The notes: generated from the sequence alone by a model not told the origin. A stretch of 55,285 nucleotides of DNA from Caldilineaceae bacterium (GCA_020845455.1 JADLFO010000125.1:1-55285), one strand, 5' to 3'; shown: positions 1 through 8,481, counted from the stretch's first letter. Numbers and translations are program-made.

Positions 1-1
1 C

Positions 2-97
2 ACAGCCGTCTTTGCCGCCTATGGCTGGCCCGCCGGCCTGAGCGACGAAGAGATCTTGGCGCGGCTGCTGGCGCTCAACCTGGAGCGGGCAGGATAG
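2..97 (+). CDS. C-terminal end of a type IIL-like DNA methyltransferase (partial)
   Basis: An open frame enters from the left edge and stops at TAG 95-97, leaving 31 residues. The tail contains AAYGWP and LSDEEILARLLALNLER, which I recognise as the usual C-terminus of large class I SAM-dependent methyltransferases of the YeeA/MmeI-like (type IIL restriction-modification) group. Only the tail is visible, so neither the catalytic motif nor any nuclease domain can be checked. It is the first of two restriction-related loci in the window; the other is mcrBC at 48.9-52.2 kb. Confidence 0.6.
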   Translation, partial: TAVFAAYGWPAGLSDEEILARLLALNLERAG

Positions 98-366
98 TGC
101 GTAGGTCAGACTCGCCGCCTGACAAGCCCAACCACACACTGCCGGAATTACCCAAAACCGCCCGTTTATTCCAATAACCGGCCCTGCGTCCGTGTACTCA
201 CCAACCGTGCCTTTCCCGCTCAATCGTATAGAAACCTTGATGGCTGGACAATAGCTCGCCTGCGTGATGGGGTCTGCGCTTGTGCCACACGCAGTGGCAG
301 ACCAATCAGTCTCTTGGATGATCGTCCCGGCATGAGAATCGGCATGGCGAAAAGGAGAATGGAATC
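98..366. other. Intergenic region, no gene seen
   Basis: This stretch of 269 bases separates the methyltransferase tail from the NTF2-like gene. Short open frames on both strands lack ribosome sites and family resemblance. I see no tRNA, convincing hairpin or clear promoter hexamers, apart from the AAAAGGAGA ribosome site of the next gene near 350-358. Confidence 0.5.
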
Positions 367-750
367 ATGGCAACCGCAGTGCAACAAGGGATCGACGCGA
401 CCAATCGTGCGTTTGAGGCAGCGATGGAGCGAGGCGACGCCGCGGCGATGGCGGCAGCCTACGCAACAGACGGTCAAGCCTTTCCGCCCAATGGGGCAAT
501 GACCCAGGGACGCCAGGCCTTACAGTCACTATGGCAGGGTGCGATCAATATGGGCGTGCGCAGCGTCACGCTCGAAACCATCGAACTGCAGCCGGCCGGC
601 GAGCATGTCTATGAAGTCGGCAGGGCCACCCTGCGCGGAGAGGGCGGCCAAGTGCTAGACGATGCGAAATTTATCGTCATCTGGAAGCAGGAGGGTGACC
701 AGTGGAAATGGTACCGCGACATCTGGAATAGCAGCCGTCCCGCGACCTAG
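367..750 (+). CDS. NTF2-like / SnoaL-like domain protein (DUF4440 type)
   Basis: This 127-residue protein has the size and pattern of a single cone-shaped NTF2-like domain. It starts with an amphipathic helix (QGIDATNRAFEAAMERGDAA), continues with the typical AAAYATDGQAFPPNG segment and ends with beta strands containing IWKQEGDQWKWYRDIWNS. Relatives include ketosteroid isomerase-like and YybH-type proteins, but the fold alone does not set an activity. The ATG follows AAAAGGAGAATGGAATC at good spacing. No signal peptide is seen, so it is probably cytoplasmic. It stands alone, followed by a long hairpin at 831-884. Confidence 0.8.
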   Translation: MATAVQQGIDATNRAFEAAMERGDAAAMAAAYATDGQAFPPNGAMTQGRQALQSLWQGAINMGVRSVTLETIELQPAGEHVYEVGRATLRGEGGQVLDDAKFIVIWKQEGDQWKWYRDIWNSSRPAT

Positions 751-830
751 GGCCATCTAGGGGCCATCTATATCACGCGCTACCTCCGGCGCGCAACAGA
801 GACCGGCGTTTGTCATCGCACCATGCGGCG

Positions 831-884
831 ATCCACGCCACAGCGCAGGCAGTTTTCTAGCTGCCGTTGCGCTGTGGCGTGGAT
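831..884. repeat. Long inverted repeat (17-bp perfect stem)
   Basis: ATCCACGCCACAGCGCA (831-847) pairs perfectly with 868-884. An inner 5-bp stem (GGCAG 848-852 with CTGCC 861-865) closes an 8-nt loop, with a 2-nt bulge. There is no T-run, so it is not a canonical terminator, though it could end the NTF2-like transcript. A second small inverted repeat, TAGTGAC-8-GTCACTA (898-919), lies between it and the next gene and could be an operator. Confidence 0.6.
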
Positions 885-942
885 GCGTTATGGTGTATAG
901 TGACCAGTACCCGTCACTATCATCGAGCATGAGGAGAATTCC

Positions 943-2112
943 ATGAACACCTACCGTACCGCCATCATCGCCTGCGGCACGATCGCCCGTGTCCACGCGC
1001 GCGGCTGGCTCGGCGTCCCCGGCCAGCCGACCCAGATCGCCGCCATCGCCGACACCAACCCCGACGCCCGCCGCGAGTTCGGCGACTTCTTTCAGGTGGG
1101 CGAGGGCCATCGCTACGCCGACTATCGCCAAATGCTCGACCAGGAGCGGCCCGACTTTGTCGATGTCTGTTCGTGGCACCAGCAACATGCGGAGATGGTC
1201 ATCGCCGCCGCCGCCCGCCGCCCCAAAGCGATCCTCTGCCAAAAGCCGATGGCGGTCGACCTGGGCGAAGCCGACGAGATGTTGACCGCCTGCGCGCGCA
1301 ACGGCGTCAAGTTGATCATCGCCTACCAGCGCCCCCACCATGCCACCTGGCTCAAGGCGCGCGACCTGATCCGCCAAGGCGTGATCGGCAAAGTCATACA
1401 GGTGCAACTGGACGACGGCGGCAACATCCTCAACACCAACTCACACAACATCCGGCTGGCGCTCTTTCTGATGGACGAACCCCAGGTTGAGTGGGTGATG
1501 GGCAGCGTCGAACGCACCACCGACCAAGTCGAGCGTGGGCTGCCGGCGGAAGATGCCTGTCTGGGGCTGGCGGGCTGCGCTAACGGCGCCGCCATCTTGA
1601 TCCAGGGCAATCTGATCCAGGGGCTTGGGCAGGGCTGCCGCGTGATCGGCACGGAGGGCATCATGGAACTGGACACCACCCATCATCCCGACAGCGAGAT
1701 CCCCAGCGACGCGCCGATGTACATGCCCGAAGGCCCCTCGGCGCGCTACAACTATGAGATCGGCACGGTGCGCTATCTCAACAGCGCATCGCAGGGGTGG
1801 CAGCAGGTCGAGGCGCCGTGGCATGACGCCTGGGCGCACCAGTGCCAAGAGGCGATCGACTGGGTTGAGGGCCGCATCGACACGCCGATCAGCGGCGCCG
1901 AGCGGGCGCGCGCCGTCCAAGAGGTGATGATGGCGCTGTTTGAATCGGCGCGCAAACGCCAGCGCATCTATCTGCCGCTCAAGACGCGCGTCAACCCGCT
2001 CAAGCTGATGGTCGAAAACGGCGACCTGCCGGTCGAGTGGCCGGGCCGCTACGAGCGCCGCTCCCGCCTCGTGCGCGGCGAGGCTATGTCCTGGCATCAG
2101 CAGCAGAAATAG
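943..2112 (+). CDS. Gfo/Idh/MocA family NAD(P)-dependent oxidoreductase
   Basis: The 389-residue length is normal for this family of sugar and inositol dehydrogenases. The N-terminal Rossmann domain starts with TAIIACGTIARVHARG, where the first glycine of the usual GxGxxA motif is alanine. The family's EKP lysine motif appears as QKP (CQKPMAVDL, about residue 100), keeping the catalytic lysine but changing the acid to Gln. The C-terminal half matches the GFO_IDH_MocA alpha/beta domain. The start is fixed by ATGAGGAGAATTCC just before the ATG. The substrate cannot be inferred. It converges on a lipoprotein gene, with a strong hairpin at 2202-2249 between them. Confidence 0.85.
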   Translation: MNTYRTAIIACGTIARVHARGWLGVPGQPTQIAAIADTNPDARREFGDFFQVGEGHRYADYRQMLDQERPDFVDVCSWHQQHAEMVIAAAARRPKAILCQKPMAVDLGEADEMLTACARNGVKLIIAYQRPHHATWLKARDLIRQGVIGKVIQVQLDDGGNILNTNSHNIRLALFLMDEPQVEWVMGSVERTTDQVERGLPAEDACLGLAGCANGAAILIQGNLIQGLGQGCRVIGTEGIMELDTTHHPDSEIPSDAPMYMPEGPSARYNYEIGTVRYLNSASQGWQQVEAPWHDAWAHQCQEAIDWVEGRIDTPISGAERARAVQEVMMALFESARKRQRIYLPLKTRVNPLKLMVENGDLPVEWPGRYERRSRLVRGEAMSWHQQQK

Positions 2113-2201
2113 GCAATAGAGGGTCACGCGCCAGACCGCCCACGTCCGCCCGAGGCGAAAGCCGTCGGGATCAACCCCGCCGCCGCATCTCTGATCACAC
2201 A

Positions 2202-2249
2202 CTCTCATTCCGCGCCGCAGACTGGTTCGCTTGCGGCGCGGAATGAGAG
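2202..2249. terminator. 18-bp perfect hairpin between convergent genes
   Basis: CTCTCATTCCGCGCCGCA (2202-2219) pairs without mismatch with 2232-2249 across a 12-nt loop. It lies between the stops of the convergent oxidoreductase and lipoprotein genes, the usual place for a bidirectional terminator. Neither side has a clear T-run, so intrinsic termination is likely rather than certain. Confidence 0.6.
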
Positions 2250-2267
2250 CTGCATGCCGGCGACCTG

Positions 2268-2783
2268 CTAGGGGATAGACCGCACCGAGGTGAGGATATT
2301 CTCGGCTGCGCCGGGGGTGACCAGGCGCAGCGTGTGTGCGCCGCCCCAATGCGGCCCTTTCTCGACGCGCACCAGCGTGTAGGGAGAGCCGGCAGGCGCG
2401 GCCGCGGCCTCTTCGCCCAACTGCATCTGCACGGTGACGACGTTGCCCCACCAGACGATGCGGCGGATCGGCTCTCGGGCGGGGATGCGGTCATCGCGCC
2501 CGCGCAGGATAAGTAGGGCGAACTCGTGTGCGTAGTCCAGCGTCTCCAGCGTGGCAGCGGCCTGCGGGCTGAGATAGGGCGCGACCGTGGCAATATCACC
2601 CGCGCTTGCCACGGCCAGCAGTCCCGGGCCATCCGACGCCCAGACATCGCTGCTGCCCGATTCGACCAGCGTGTAGGTCAACTCTTGGGGCGGGGTGGGG
2701 CCGCAGCCGGCGAGGACGGCGGCCAGCGCGGCGATAAGCGCAACGGCCAGACGGGCAAGCCGCGAGCGGCGTCGGATGGTCAT
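2268..2783 (-). CDS. Lipoprotein of unknown function
   Basis: The 171-residue protein starts with a basic stretch (MTIRRRSRLARL), a hydrophobic segment and the lipobox LAGC, so it is exported and lipid-anchored. The mature part contains TYTLVESGSSDVW and later FALLILRGRDDR and VQMQLGEE, and reads as a small all-beta domain. I considered a PrcB-like domain but cannot support it. A longer open frame runs upstream to 3182, but the ATG at 2783 follows GGAGAGGAACCCGCC and directly precedes the signal peptide, so it is the better start. It lies 26 nt downstream of the SDR gene on the same strand and is probably cotranscribed. Confidence 0.65.
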   Translation of the reverse strand: MTIRRRSRLARLAVALIAALAAVLAGCGPTPPQELTYTLVESGSSDVWASDGPGLLAVASAGDIATVAPYLSPQAAATLETLDYAHEFALLILRGRDDRIPAREPIRRIVWWGNVVTVQMQLGEEAAAAPAGSPYTLVRVEKGPHWGGAHTLRLVTPGAAENILTSVRSIP

Positions 2784-2809
2784 GGCGGGTTCCTCTCCGG
2801 CTGATTGCG

Positions 2810-3679
2810 CTAGGGCTGGGGCCAGAGGCTGTGTGTGGGCGTCCACGCCAAGGCGGCGCGGGCGGCGGTGTTGCTGCAGCGCCAGGAGGGAGGGCAGGGC
2901 TGCTGTGGCGCGCGCGGCGGGCGGGGGCTGCCTGTGACATCGGCCAGACGGTCCAGATAGTCGCCGTTGCGCAGCGGTTCGTCCACGATGTTGAAGACCG
3001 ATCCGCTGGGCGCACGCAGAAGCGCGGCGGCAAAGGCGGCGGCTATGTCGTCTACATGGATCAGCGAGACGTAGTTGCGCCCATCGCAGGGGACGGTCAG
3101 CGTGCCCGCTTTGAGCTTGGCAATATCGCTCTGCTGAAAGGTGTCGGGGCCGACAAAGCTGCCGCCGCGCAGAATGCACCACGCCATCTGGCCCTCCGCC
3201 AGCGAGCGCACTAGGCCCTCCATGGTGACGACCGGGTTGGTGACGCCACCGCGGCGCGACGTTTGGTCGAGCGGCGTACTTTCGTCGATCCAGGCATCGC
3301 CGCAGTCCGGGTAGGCCATGGTGATGCTCTGCTGCAAGTAGCGGCTGACGCCTGCCTGCCGCGCGGCGGTGAGCAGCGCTTCGGTCGCTTCGGTGCGCAG
3401 GCGCGTGTTGGCATCCCAGGCGCCGGGCGCGTCCATGTCGGCGGGGATGGCGGTGGCAATGTGCAGCACGGCGTCACAGCCTTGCAGCAGGGCGGGCAGG
3501 CCGGGCCGCTGTTCCGGCGCAAGCATGTCGAAGGGACGGATCTCGGCGGCAGAGGGCAGCACGGCGCGGGCTTTGTCGAGCGAACGGGCCAGGGCGACCA
3601 CGCTGTGACCCTGCGCCAGCAGCCGCGGGATCAGGGCGCGGCCCAAGACTCCGGTGGGGCCGGCGACGGCGACTTTCAT
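2810..3679 (-). CDS. NAD(P)-dependent epimerase/dehydratase-like SDR
   Basis: The 289-residue protein opens with MKVAVAGPTGVLGRALIPRL, the Rossmann P-loop of extended/atypical short-chain dehydrogenases (GxxGxxG written GPTGVLG). Later segments such as AVLHIATAIP, SITMAYPDCGD, CILRGGSFVGPDTF and VSLIHVDDIAAAF match NAD-dependent epimerase/dehydratase proteins. The catalytic YxxxK is not obvious, so it may be an atypical, NmrA-like member. The start at 3679 is set by AAGGAGGCTTCCCC just upstream, and the longer open frame to 4162 is a shadow of the MFS gene. It sits between the MFS exporter and the lipoprotein on the same strand. Confidence 0.75.
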   Translation of the reverse strand: MKVAVAGPTGVLGRALIPRLLAQGHSVVALARSLDKARAVLPSAAEIRPFDMLAPEQRPGLPALLQGCDAVLHIATAIPADMDAPGAWDANTRLRTEATEALLTAARQAGVSRYLQQSITMAYPDCGDAWIDESTPLDQTSRRGGVTNPVVTMEGLVRSLAEGQMAWCILRGGSFVGPDTFQQSDIAKLKAGTLTVPCDGRNYVSLIHVDDIAAAFAAALLRAPSGSVFNIVDEPLRNGDYLDRLADVTGSPRPPRAPQQPCPPSWRCSNTAARAALAWTPTHSLWPQP

Positions 3680-3801
3680 GGGGAAGCCTCCTTTGTCCTT
3701 CCTGTGTTGTGTCGCACGGGGCAAGGGCGACGTGTGCATTATCGCACAGGCGCAGAGAAGGCGCGAACTGGCGTATATCTGGCGAACGTATGGCGGCCAG
3801 G

Positions 3802-5184
3802 CTAGGGCGCGGTCACTCGCTCCGCTTGCGGTTGGAGGGTGGCAAGCTCTGCGCTGTGCCCTTTGAGGCGGGCGGCAAGCGCGACCAGCAGCAGCGCCAG
3901 CAGACCGATCGCCAGATAGGCTTGGGTATAGCCCGCCACGCGGCCCTCGGCGCTGGCCGCGACCGCGCCGATCAGCGCCGCGCTGACCAGTTGGCCCACG
4001 CTGGTGAAGATCGTCAACAGCGCCTGCGACGCGGCGCGGTTCTCGGCGGGCGTCTCGTTGATCATGATATAGCGCAGGGGTGCGCCGAGCAGGCTCGACA
4101 GCCCAAAGCCGATCAAGATGCTGCCCGCATAGAAGCCCACCTGCGTGCCGGAAACACGCCAAAGCGTGAGCATTCCGGCAGCCAGCAAGCTTGTCCCCGC
4201 TAGGATGACCAGCCGCGACCCCACGGCGTCGAGCAGACGACCGGCCGGCGGCGACCCCAGCGCCAGCGCGACCACCAGGGGCAGCACCATAAAGCTGGCG
4301 CGCGCTTCGCTCACGGCGAAGGAAGCCACCGCCAGCGCCGGCAGAAAAAGCACGCCGACTTCGCCCATGCCCGCGCCAAAAGAGAGCGCATTGGCAAGCC
4401 GTAGCTGGCGCGATGCAAAAAGCTGCGGCTGGATGATGGGGTCGGCGGCGCGGCGTTCGACAACCGCCAGCAGCGGGATCAAGGCCAAGCCCAGCGCCAG
4501 AAAGGGCCAGACGCCGGGCGAGGTCAAGCTCTGCCCCAGATGGGCGGCGTCGATCTGGTTGAGGCCATAGGCCAGCGACGTGAGCAGCACAGCCAGCGTT
4601 GCCATGCCGCGCCAGTCAAAGCGCGGCGGCTCGGCGGGGCGCGTGGACGGAAGGATGGCCGCGCCGGCGGCGACCACAGCCAGCGCGATCGGAATATTGA
4701 TGGCAAACAGCCAATGCCAACTGAGCAGCAGCAGCAGCCCGCCCAAGATGGGGCCGATGATAAAGGCCAACCCCCAGACCGCGCCGATCAGCCCCAGGGC
4801 GCGCCCGCGCTGGTCGGCAGGAAAGGTGTCGCCGATCACAGCCGACGCCACCGGGAAAATGCCGCCCGCCCCAAAGCCTTGGATAGCGCGGCCCACCAGC
4901 ATGACGCCAAAGCTGGGCGACAGCACAACCACCAGCGAGCCAAGCGCAAACAACCCGACCGCGGCCAGGTAGGCGCTACGCCGCCCCAGGCGGTCCGACA
5001 GCTTTGCCATCAGAGGCGTGCCGACCAGGTTGGTCAAGACATAGATCGTGAAAAGCCAGGGCAGGAGCCGGTCGCCGACCCCGAAGGCGGTCTGGATGGC
5101 CGGGAGGGCCGGCCCGACGATGGCAACGTCCAGCGCGGCCATCAGCACCCCCAAGAAAAGTACGAGCATCATTCGTCTTTGCAT
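3802..5184 (-). CDS. MFS multidrug exporter, DHA2/EmrB-QacA type
   Basis: This 460-residue membrane protein has about 14 predicted helices, the number expected for the EmrB/QacA branch. Motif A (LSDRLGRRSAYL) follows helix 2, and the LFALGSLVVVLSPSF, GAGGIFPVASAVIGD and GPILGGLLL segments are typical. The start at 5184 follows GGAGAGGAAAC; an upstream in-frame ATG at 5208 lies inside the operator region and is unlikely. A TTGACG-17-TATGAT promoter and a 34-bp palindrome of TetR-operator type lie directly upstream, so expression is probably repressed by a TetR-family protein and induced by its ligand. No TetR gene is in the window. Confidence 0.88.
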   Translation of the reverse strand: MQRRMMLVLFLGVLMAALDVAIVGPALPAIQTAFGVGDRLLPWLFTIYVLTNLVGTPLMAKLSDRLGRRSAYLAAVGLFALGSLVVVLSPSFGVMLVGRAIQGFGAGGIFPVASAVIGDTFPADQRGRALGLIGAVWGLAFIIGPILGGLLLLLSWHWLFAINIPIALAVVAAGAAILPSTRPAEPPRFDWRGMATLAVLLTSLAYGLNQIDAAHLGQSLTSPGVWPFLALGLALIPLLAVVERRAADPIIQPQLFASRQLRLANALSFGAGMGEVGVLFLPALAVASFAVSEARASFMVLPLVVALALGSPPAGRLLDAVGSRLVILAGTSLLAAGMLTLWRVSGTQVGFYAGSILIGFGLSSLLGAPLRYIMINETPAENRAASQALLTIFTSVGQLVSAALIGAVAASAEGRVAGYTQAYLAIGLLALLLVALAARLKGHSAELATLQPQAERVTAP

Positions 5185-5200
5185 GTTTCCTCTCCATCTA

Positions 5201-5234
5201 CCACGCACTTACCGACCGGTCGGTAAGTGCGTGG
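5201..5234. promoter_or_regulatory. 34-bp perfect palindrome, TetR-type operator
   Basis: Bases 5201-5217 are the exact reverse complement of 5218-5234, centred on ACCGACCGGTCGGT, the core seen in many TetR/AcrR-family operators. It starts directly after the -10 hexamer of the minus-strand exporter promoter and covers the predicted start site, the right place for steric repression. Confidence 0.8.
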
Positions 5235-5263
5235 ATCATAGCGCAGGGCGCGCCATTCGTCAA
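5235..5263 (-). promoter_or_regulatory. Sigma-70 promoter of the MFS exporter
   Basis: On the minus strand, TTGACG (5263-5258) and TATGAT (5240-5235) are separated by exactly 17 nt. The predicted start site, near 5228, falls inside the adjoining palindrome. Confidence 0.75.
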
Positions 5264-5366
5264 CATCCGCGCGCCGGTTGTGGAGCGGATGCGTGTTTCA
5301 TGCTACGATACCAGCGTATTCTCCCTATATGGCATTGTATGCAACCATGAGCGAAGGAGACAGACC

Positions 5367-6989
5367 ATGTCCCTCAGACATACCGCGCGGCTGATAGCTC
5401 TTACCCTTGGACTGTTGGTCTGGCTGGTCGCCGGCTGCGTCGCCCAGACGCCGCAAACCGCACCGGCCTCCGCCGCCCAAGATGCTGCGCCCGCGGGTCA
5501 ACCCGCTGACGTGGCCGCGGTCTATGACCTGCCCGACCTGGGTGGGCGCTCGGTGGTGGCGGTGACCGCCAACGACTACATCCCGCTCAACTATGTGGAC
5601 CCGCTGACCGGGCAGGCTGAAGGGCTGGAATATGATGCGGTCAACGAGATCTGCCGGCGGCTCAACTGTGTAGTGGATTGGCAGGTGGCGGCGTGGGATA
5701 CGATGATCGCGGCGGTGCGCGCCGGGCAGTTCGACGTGGGCATGGACGGCATCACGATCACCGAGGAGCGCGCCCAGCAGGTGGATTTCTCGATCCCCTA
5801 TCTGCGCAGCCGGCAGTTTATGTTGGTGCGCGCCGACGAAAACCGCTTTGTCACGCCGCAGGAATTCGCCGCCGATGCCGACCTGCTGATCGGGTCGCAG
5901 GCCGGGACGACCAGCTTCTATACTGCGGTCTATGAGATTTTGGACGGCGACGAGAGCAACCCACGCATTGTCCTCTTTAAGAATTTTGGCGCGTCGGTGC
6001 AGGCGCTGCTCAACGGCGACGTAGACCTGGCGCTGGTGGATGCGGCCAGCGGCCAAGGCTATATCGGGGCCAACCCCGACCGGCTTAAGATCATCGGTTC
6101 GCCGCTGGCGTCGGAGGATTTCGGCTTTATCTTTACGCCGCAGAGCGACCTGGTCGAGCCGTTTAACCAGGCGATCGACGCCATGACGCGCGACGGCTAT
6201 TTCTACTATCTCTCGACCAAATGGTTCTATCTCAACGACCCCAACGCCGAGGATATCTATGAACAACTGCCCGACCTGGAAGGGCGCACGGTGACCGCGG
6301 TGACGGCCAATGACTATCTGCCGCTCAATTTCGTGGACCCGGCGACAGGCCAGGCGGTAGGCTGGGAATATGACGCGGTCAACGAGATCTGCCGGCGCAT
6401 CAACTGTGTGGTGGAGTGGCAGACCGCAGCTTGGGAGACGATGATCGCCGCCGTGAACCAGGGGCAGTATGACGTAGGCATGGACGGCATCACCATCACC
6501 GACGAACGCGCGGCGCAGGTGAGCTTCTCGATCCCCTATATGACCAGCCAGCAGTATATGCTGGTGCGCGCCGATGAAGACCGCTTTGTCAACGCCACCG
6601 AATTTGCCGCCGACCCCACCTTGCTGATCGGGTCGCAGGCGGGGACGACGAGCTATTTCACGGCAGTGGATCAGATTTTGGGCGGGGATGCCGAAAGCGA
6701 CCGGCTAGTGCTGTTCAAGAACTTTGGCGCAGCGGTGCAAGCCTTGCTCAACGGCGATGTCGATATGGTCTTGACCGACACGGCGACAGGCAAGGGTTAT
6801 GTGGGGGCCAACCCCGATGCGCTCAAGATCACCGGGCCGGCGCTCTCCACCGAACGATTTGGCTTGATCTTCCCGCCGGAGGACGAACTGGTCGGGCCGT
6901 TCAACGCGGCGCTCAACTCGATGATCCAGGACAACTATACGCAGTATCTCAATGACAAATGGTTCTATCTTTACGACGTGTCCGAGTAA
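5367..6989 (+). CDS. Lipoprotein with two tandem solute-binding (SBP_bac_3) domains
   Basis: The 540-residue protein has a signal peptide ending in lipobox LVAGC (Cys24), so it is a membrane-anchored periplasmic or extracellular protein. Two copies of a family 3 solute-binding domain follow, at about residues 60-290 and 305-540. Each has the block VTANDYxPLN, then YDAVNEICRR, GMDGITIT and LLIGSQAGTTS, and each ends in KWFYL. Single-domain binding proteins are about 270 residues, so this is a full internal duplication. The start at 5367 follows AAGGAGA; an upstream in-frame ATG at 5280 precedes the signal peptide and is rejected. No ABC permease or ATPase lies next to it. Confidence 0.88.
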   Translation: MSLRHTARLIALTLGLLVWLVAGCVAQTPQTAPASAAQDAAPAGQPADVAAVYDLPDLGGRSVVAVTANDYIPLNYVDPLTGQAEGLEYDAVNEICRRLNCVVDWQVAAWDTMIAAVRAGQFDVGMDGITITEERAQQVDFSIPYLRSRQFMLVRADENRFVTPQEFAADADLLIGSQAGTTSFYTAVYEILDGDESNPRIVLFKNFGASVQALLNGDVDLALVDAASGQGYIGANPDRLKIIGSPLASEDFGFIFTPQSDLVEPFNQAIDAMTRDGYFYYLSTKWFYLNDPNAEDIYEQLPDLEGRTVTAVTANDYLPLNFVDPATGQAVGWEYDAVNEICRRINCVVEWQTAAWETMIAAVNQGQYDVGMDGITITDERAAQVSFSIPYMTSQQYMLVRADEDRFVNATEFAADPTLLIGSQAGTTSYFTAVDQILGGDAESDRLVLFKNFGAAVQALLNGDVDMVLTDTATGKGYVGANPDALKITGPALSTERFGLIFPPEDELVGPFNAALNSMIQDNYTQYLNDKWFYLYDVSE

Positions 6990-6998
6990 GAGAATCTC

Positions 6999-7094
6999 AC
7001 CGCAAAGCCGCAGAGGGCGCAAAGGCTAGAGAGAGAAAGTAGCCAGTAGTGGCGCTGCGCGCCCACAGGATGCGCAGCGCCACTACTGGCTACT
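6999..7094. repeat. ACCGCAAAG-type dispersed repeat joined to a 23-bp hairpin
   Basis: A half copy of the dispersed repeat (ACCGCAAAG at 6999, GCGCAAAGG, then a GAGAGAGAAAG tail) runs into a perfect inverted repeat: 7038-7060 pairs with 7072-7094 over an 11-nt loop. It starts 9 nt after the binding-protein stop and ends 38 nt before the next gene. There is no T-run. Other copies are at 10943, 14398 and 48861. Confidence 0.7.
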
Positions 7095-7132
7095 CGCTTT
7101 TGCCCCTACTGCCCACGAAGGACACATGCTGC

Positions 7133-8431
7133 ATGACACAGTTGCCGGCCCACACGACAGCCGATCCGGAGCGTGCAGCGCCGGCGGGCGCGTTTGCGCC
7201 GCTGCGGCTGCCCAATTTCGCCTGGTTTATCACTGGCACGACGTTGTCCAACAGCGCTCAGTGGATTCAGCAGGTGACCTTAAGCTGGCTGGTCTATGAA
7301 CTGACCGGTTCAGGCGCGATGTTGGGCACGCTCAACTTGGTGCGCTCGATTGCGACTTTGGGGCTGGCGCCGATGGCCGGCGTGGCGGTCGACCGTTTTT
7401 CGCGCCGAGGGCTGCTCTATGCCACCAGCGGCTGGCTTTTTACCATCAGCCTGGTCTTTGGCCTGGTGCTGCTGGTCGACACCGCGCTGATCTGGCCGCT
7501 CTACATCTTCGCCCTGCTGGGGGGCGTCGCCCAGGCCGTCAGTATGCCGCTGAGCCAGACGCTGGTCTTTACGCTGGTGCCGCGCAGCCTGGCGCCCAGC
7601 GCGGTGGCGCTGGTGCAGACCGGCTGGGCCGTGATGCGCTCGCTCGGCCCGGCGATCGGCGGCTTTTTGATCCTCTGGTTCGGCCCGGCGGGGAACTTCT
7701 TTGTCCAGGCCGGGGCCTATGCGCTGGTGGCGCTGACGATCACCAAGCTCCACTTGCCGCCTGAACAGGGGGACGTGAGCGCAGCCAGGGCACGCGGCAG
7801 CCTGGCCGAAGGGCTGCGCTATATTGCAGCCGAGCGCACCACGCGCGCCTTTATCTTGATGGGCTGGGTGCTGCCGCTCTTTATCATCCCGACCTTCTCA
7901 GCGCTGCCGCCGATCTATGCCAAGGATGTCTTCGCAGGCGGGCCGGACACATTGGGGCTGCTGCTTTCGGCGGTGGGGGTGGGGGGCATTGCCGGCGGGT
8001 TTGTCACGGCATCGCTCGGCCAACTGGAACGCCGGGGGCTGCTGCAACTGCTGGCGCTGCTGCTGCTCAGCCTGTCGTTGATCGGCTTTGCGCTCAGTTC
8101 CGACCTGTGGCTGGCGCTGGTCTTTTTGATGCTGGCGGGCTTTTTCGAGATGGTCTATCTGACGACCAACCAGACGCTGTTGCAGCTTTCGATCCCAGAT
8201 GCGCTGCGCGGGCGCGTGACCGGGATCGTCAGCCTGAACTCCGGGCTGATGCCGATCGGCGCGCTGGTGGCCGGGATCGGGGCCGACCTGGTGGGGCCGC
8301 AACTGGTCACGATCCTGTTGAGCGGTAGCGCGGCGGCCATCGCCGTGATCGTCTTTCTGGCGTCGCCCACGGTGCGTGACTACCGATTGAGCCAGGCCAT
8401 GGCAGCGCGGGGCGCAGACGGGCGCGGATGA
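7133..8431 (+). CDS. MFS transporter, EntS-like (MFS_3) type
   Basis: The 432-residue protein has about 12 predicted helices. LRLPNFAWFITGTTLSNSAQ followed by QQVTLSWLVYELTGSG is the characteristic opening of the enterobactin-exporter-like MFS_3 group, and VDRFSRRGLLY is its motif A. The later DALRGRVTGIVSL segment is also family-typical. The ATG at 7133 follows AAGGA by about 11 nt. An open frame reaches 7049, but that ATG lies inside the 7038-7094 hairpin and has no ribosome site. The substrate is unknown; the neighbouring formate dehydrogenase operon gives no clue. Confidence 0.85.
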   Translation: MTQLPAHTTADPERAAPAGAFAPLRLPNFAWFITGTTLSNSAQWIQQVTLSWLVYELTGSGAMLGTLNLVRSIATLGLAPMAGVAVDRFSRRGLLYATSGWLFTISLVFGLVLLVDTALIWPLYIFALLGGVAQAVSMPLSQTLVFTLVPRSLAPSAVALVQTGWAVMRSLGPAIGGFLILWFGPAGNFFVQAGAYALVALTITKLHLPPEQGDVSAARARGSLAEGLRYIAAERTTRAFILMGWVLPLFIIPTFSALPPIYAKDVFAGGPDTLGLLLSAVGVGGIAGGFVTASLGQLERRGLLQLLALLLLSLSLIGFALSSDLWLALVFLMLAGFFEMVYLTTNQTLLQLSIPDALRGRVTGIVSLNSGLMPIGALVAGIGADLVGPQLVTILLSGSAAAIAVIVFLASPTVRDYRLSQAMAARGADGRG

Positions 8432-8452
8432 GAATGAGCAGTTGAGTACGCT

Positions 8453-8481
8453 TTGACAATCGCCCCTCGATCTCCCATAAT
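8453..8481 (+). promoter_or_regulatory. Promoter of the formate dehydrogenase operon
   Basis: TTGACA (8453-8458) and CATAAT (8476-8481) are separated by 17 nt, close to the sigma-70 consensus. It lies 22 nt after the MFS stop and about 60 nt before the first fdh gene. Confidence 0.7.

Noticed and set aside
7049..7132. N-terminal extension of the second MFS transporter from the ATG at 7049
   Set aside because: That ATG lies in a 23-bp hairpin and lacks a ribosome site; 7133 gives a normal N-terminus.
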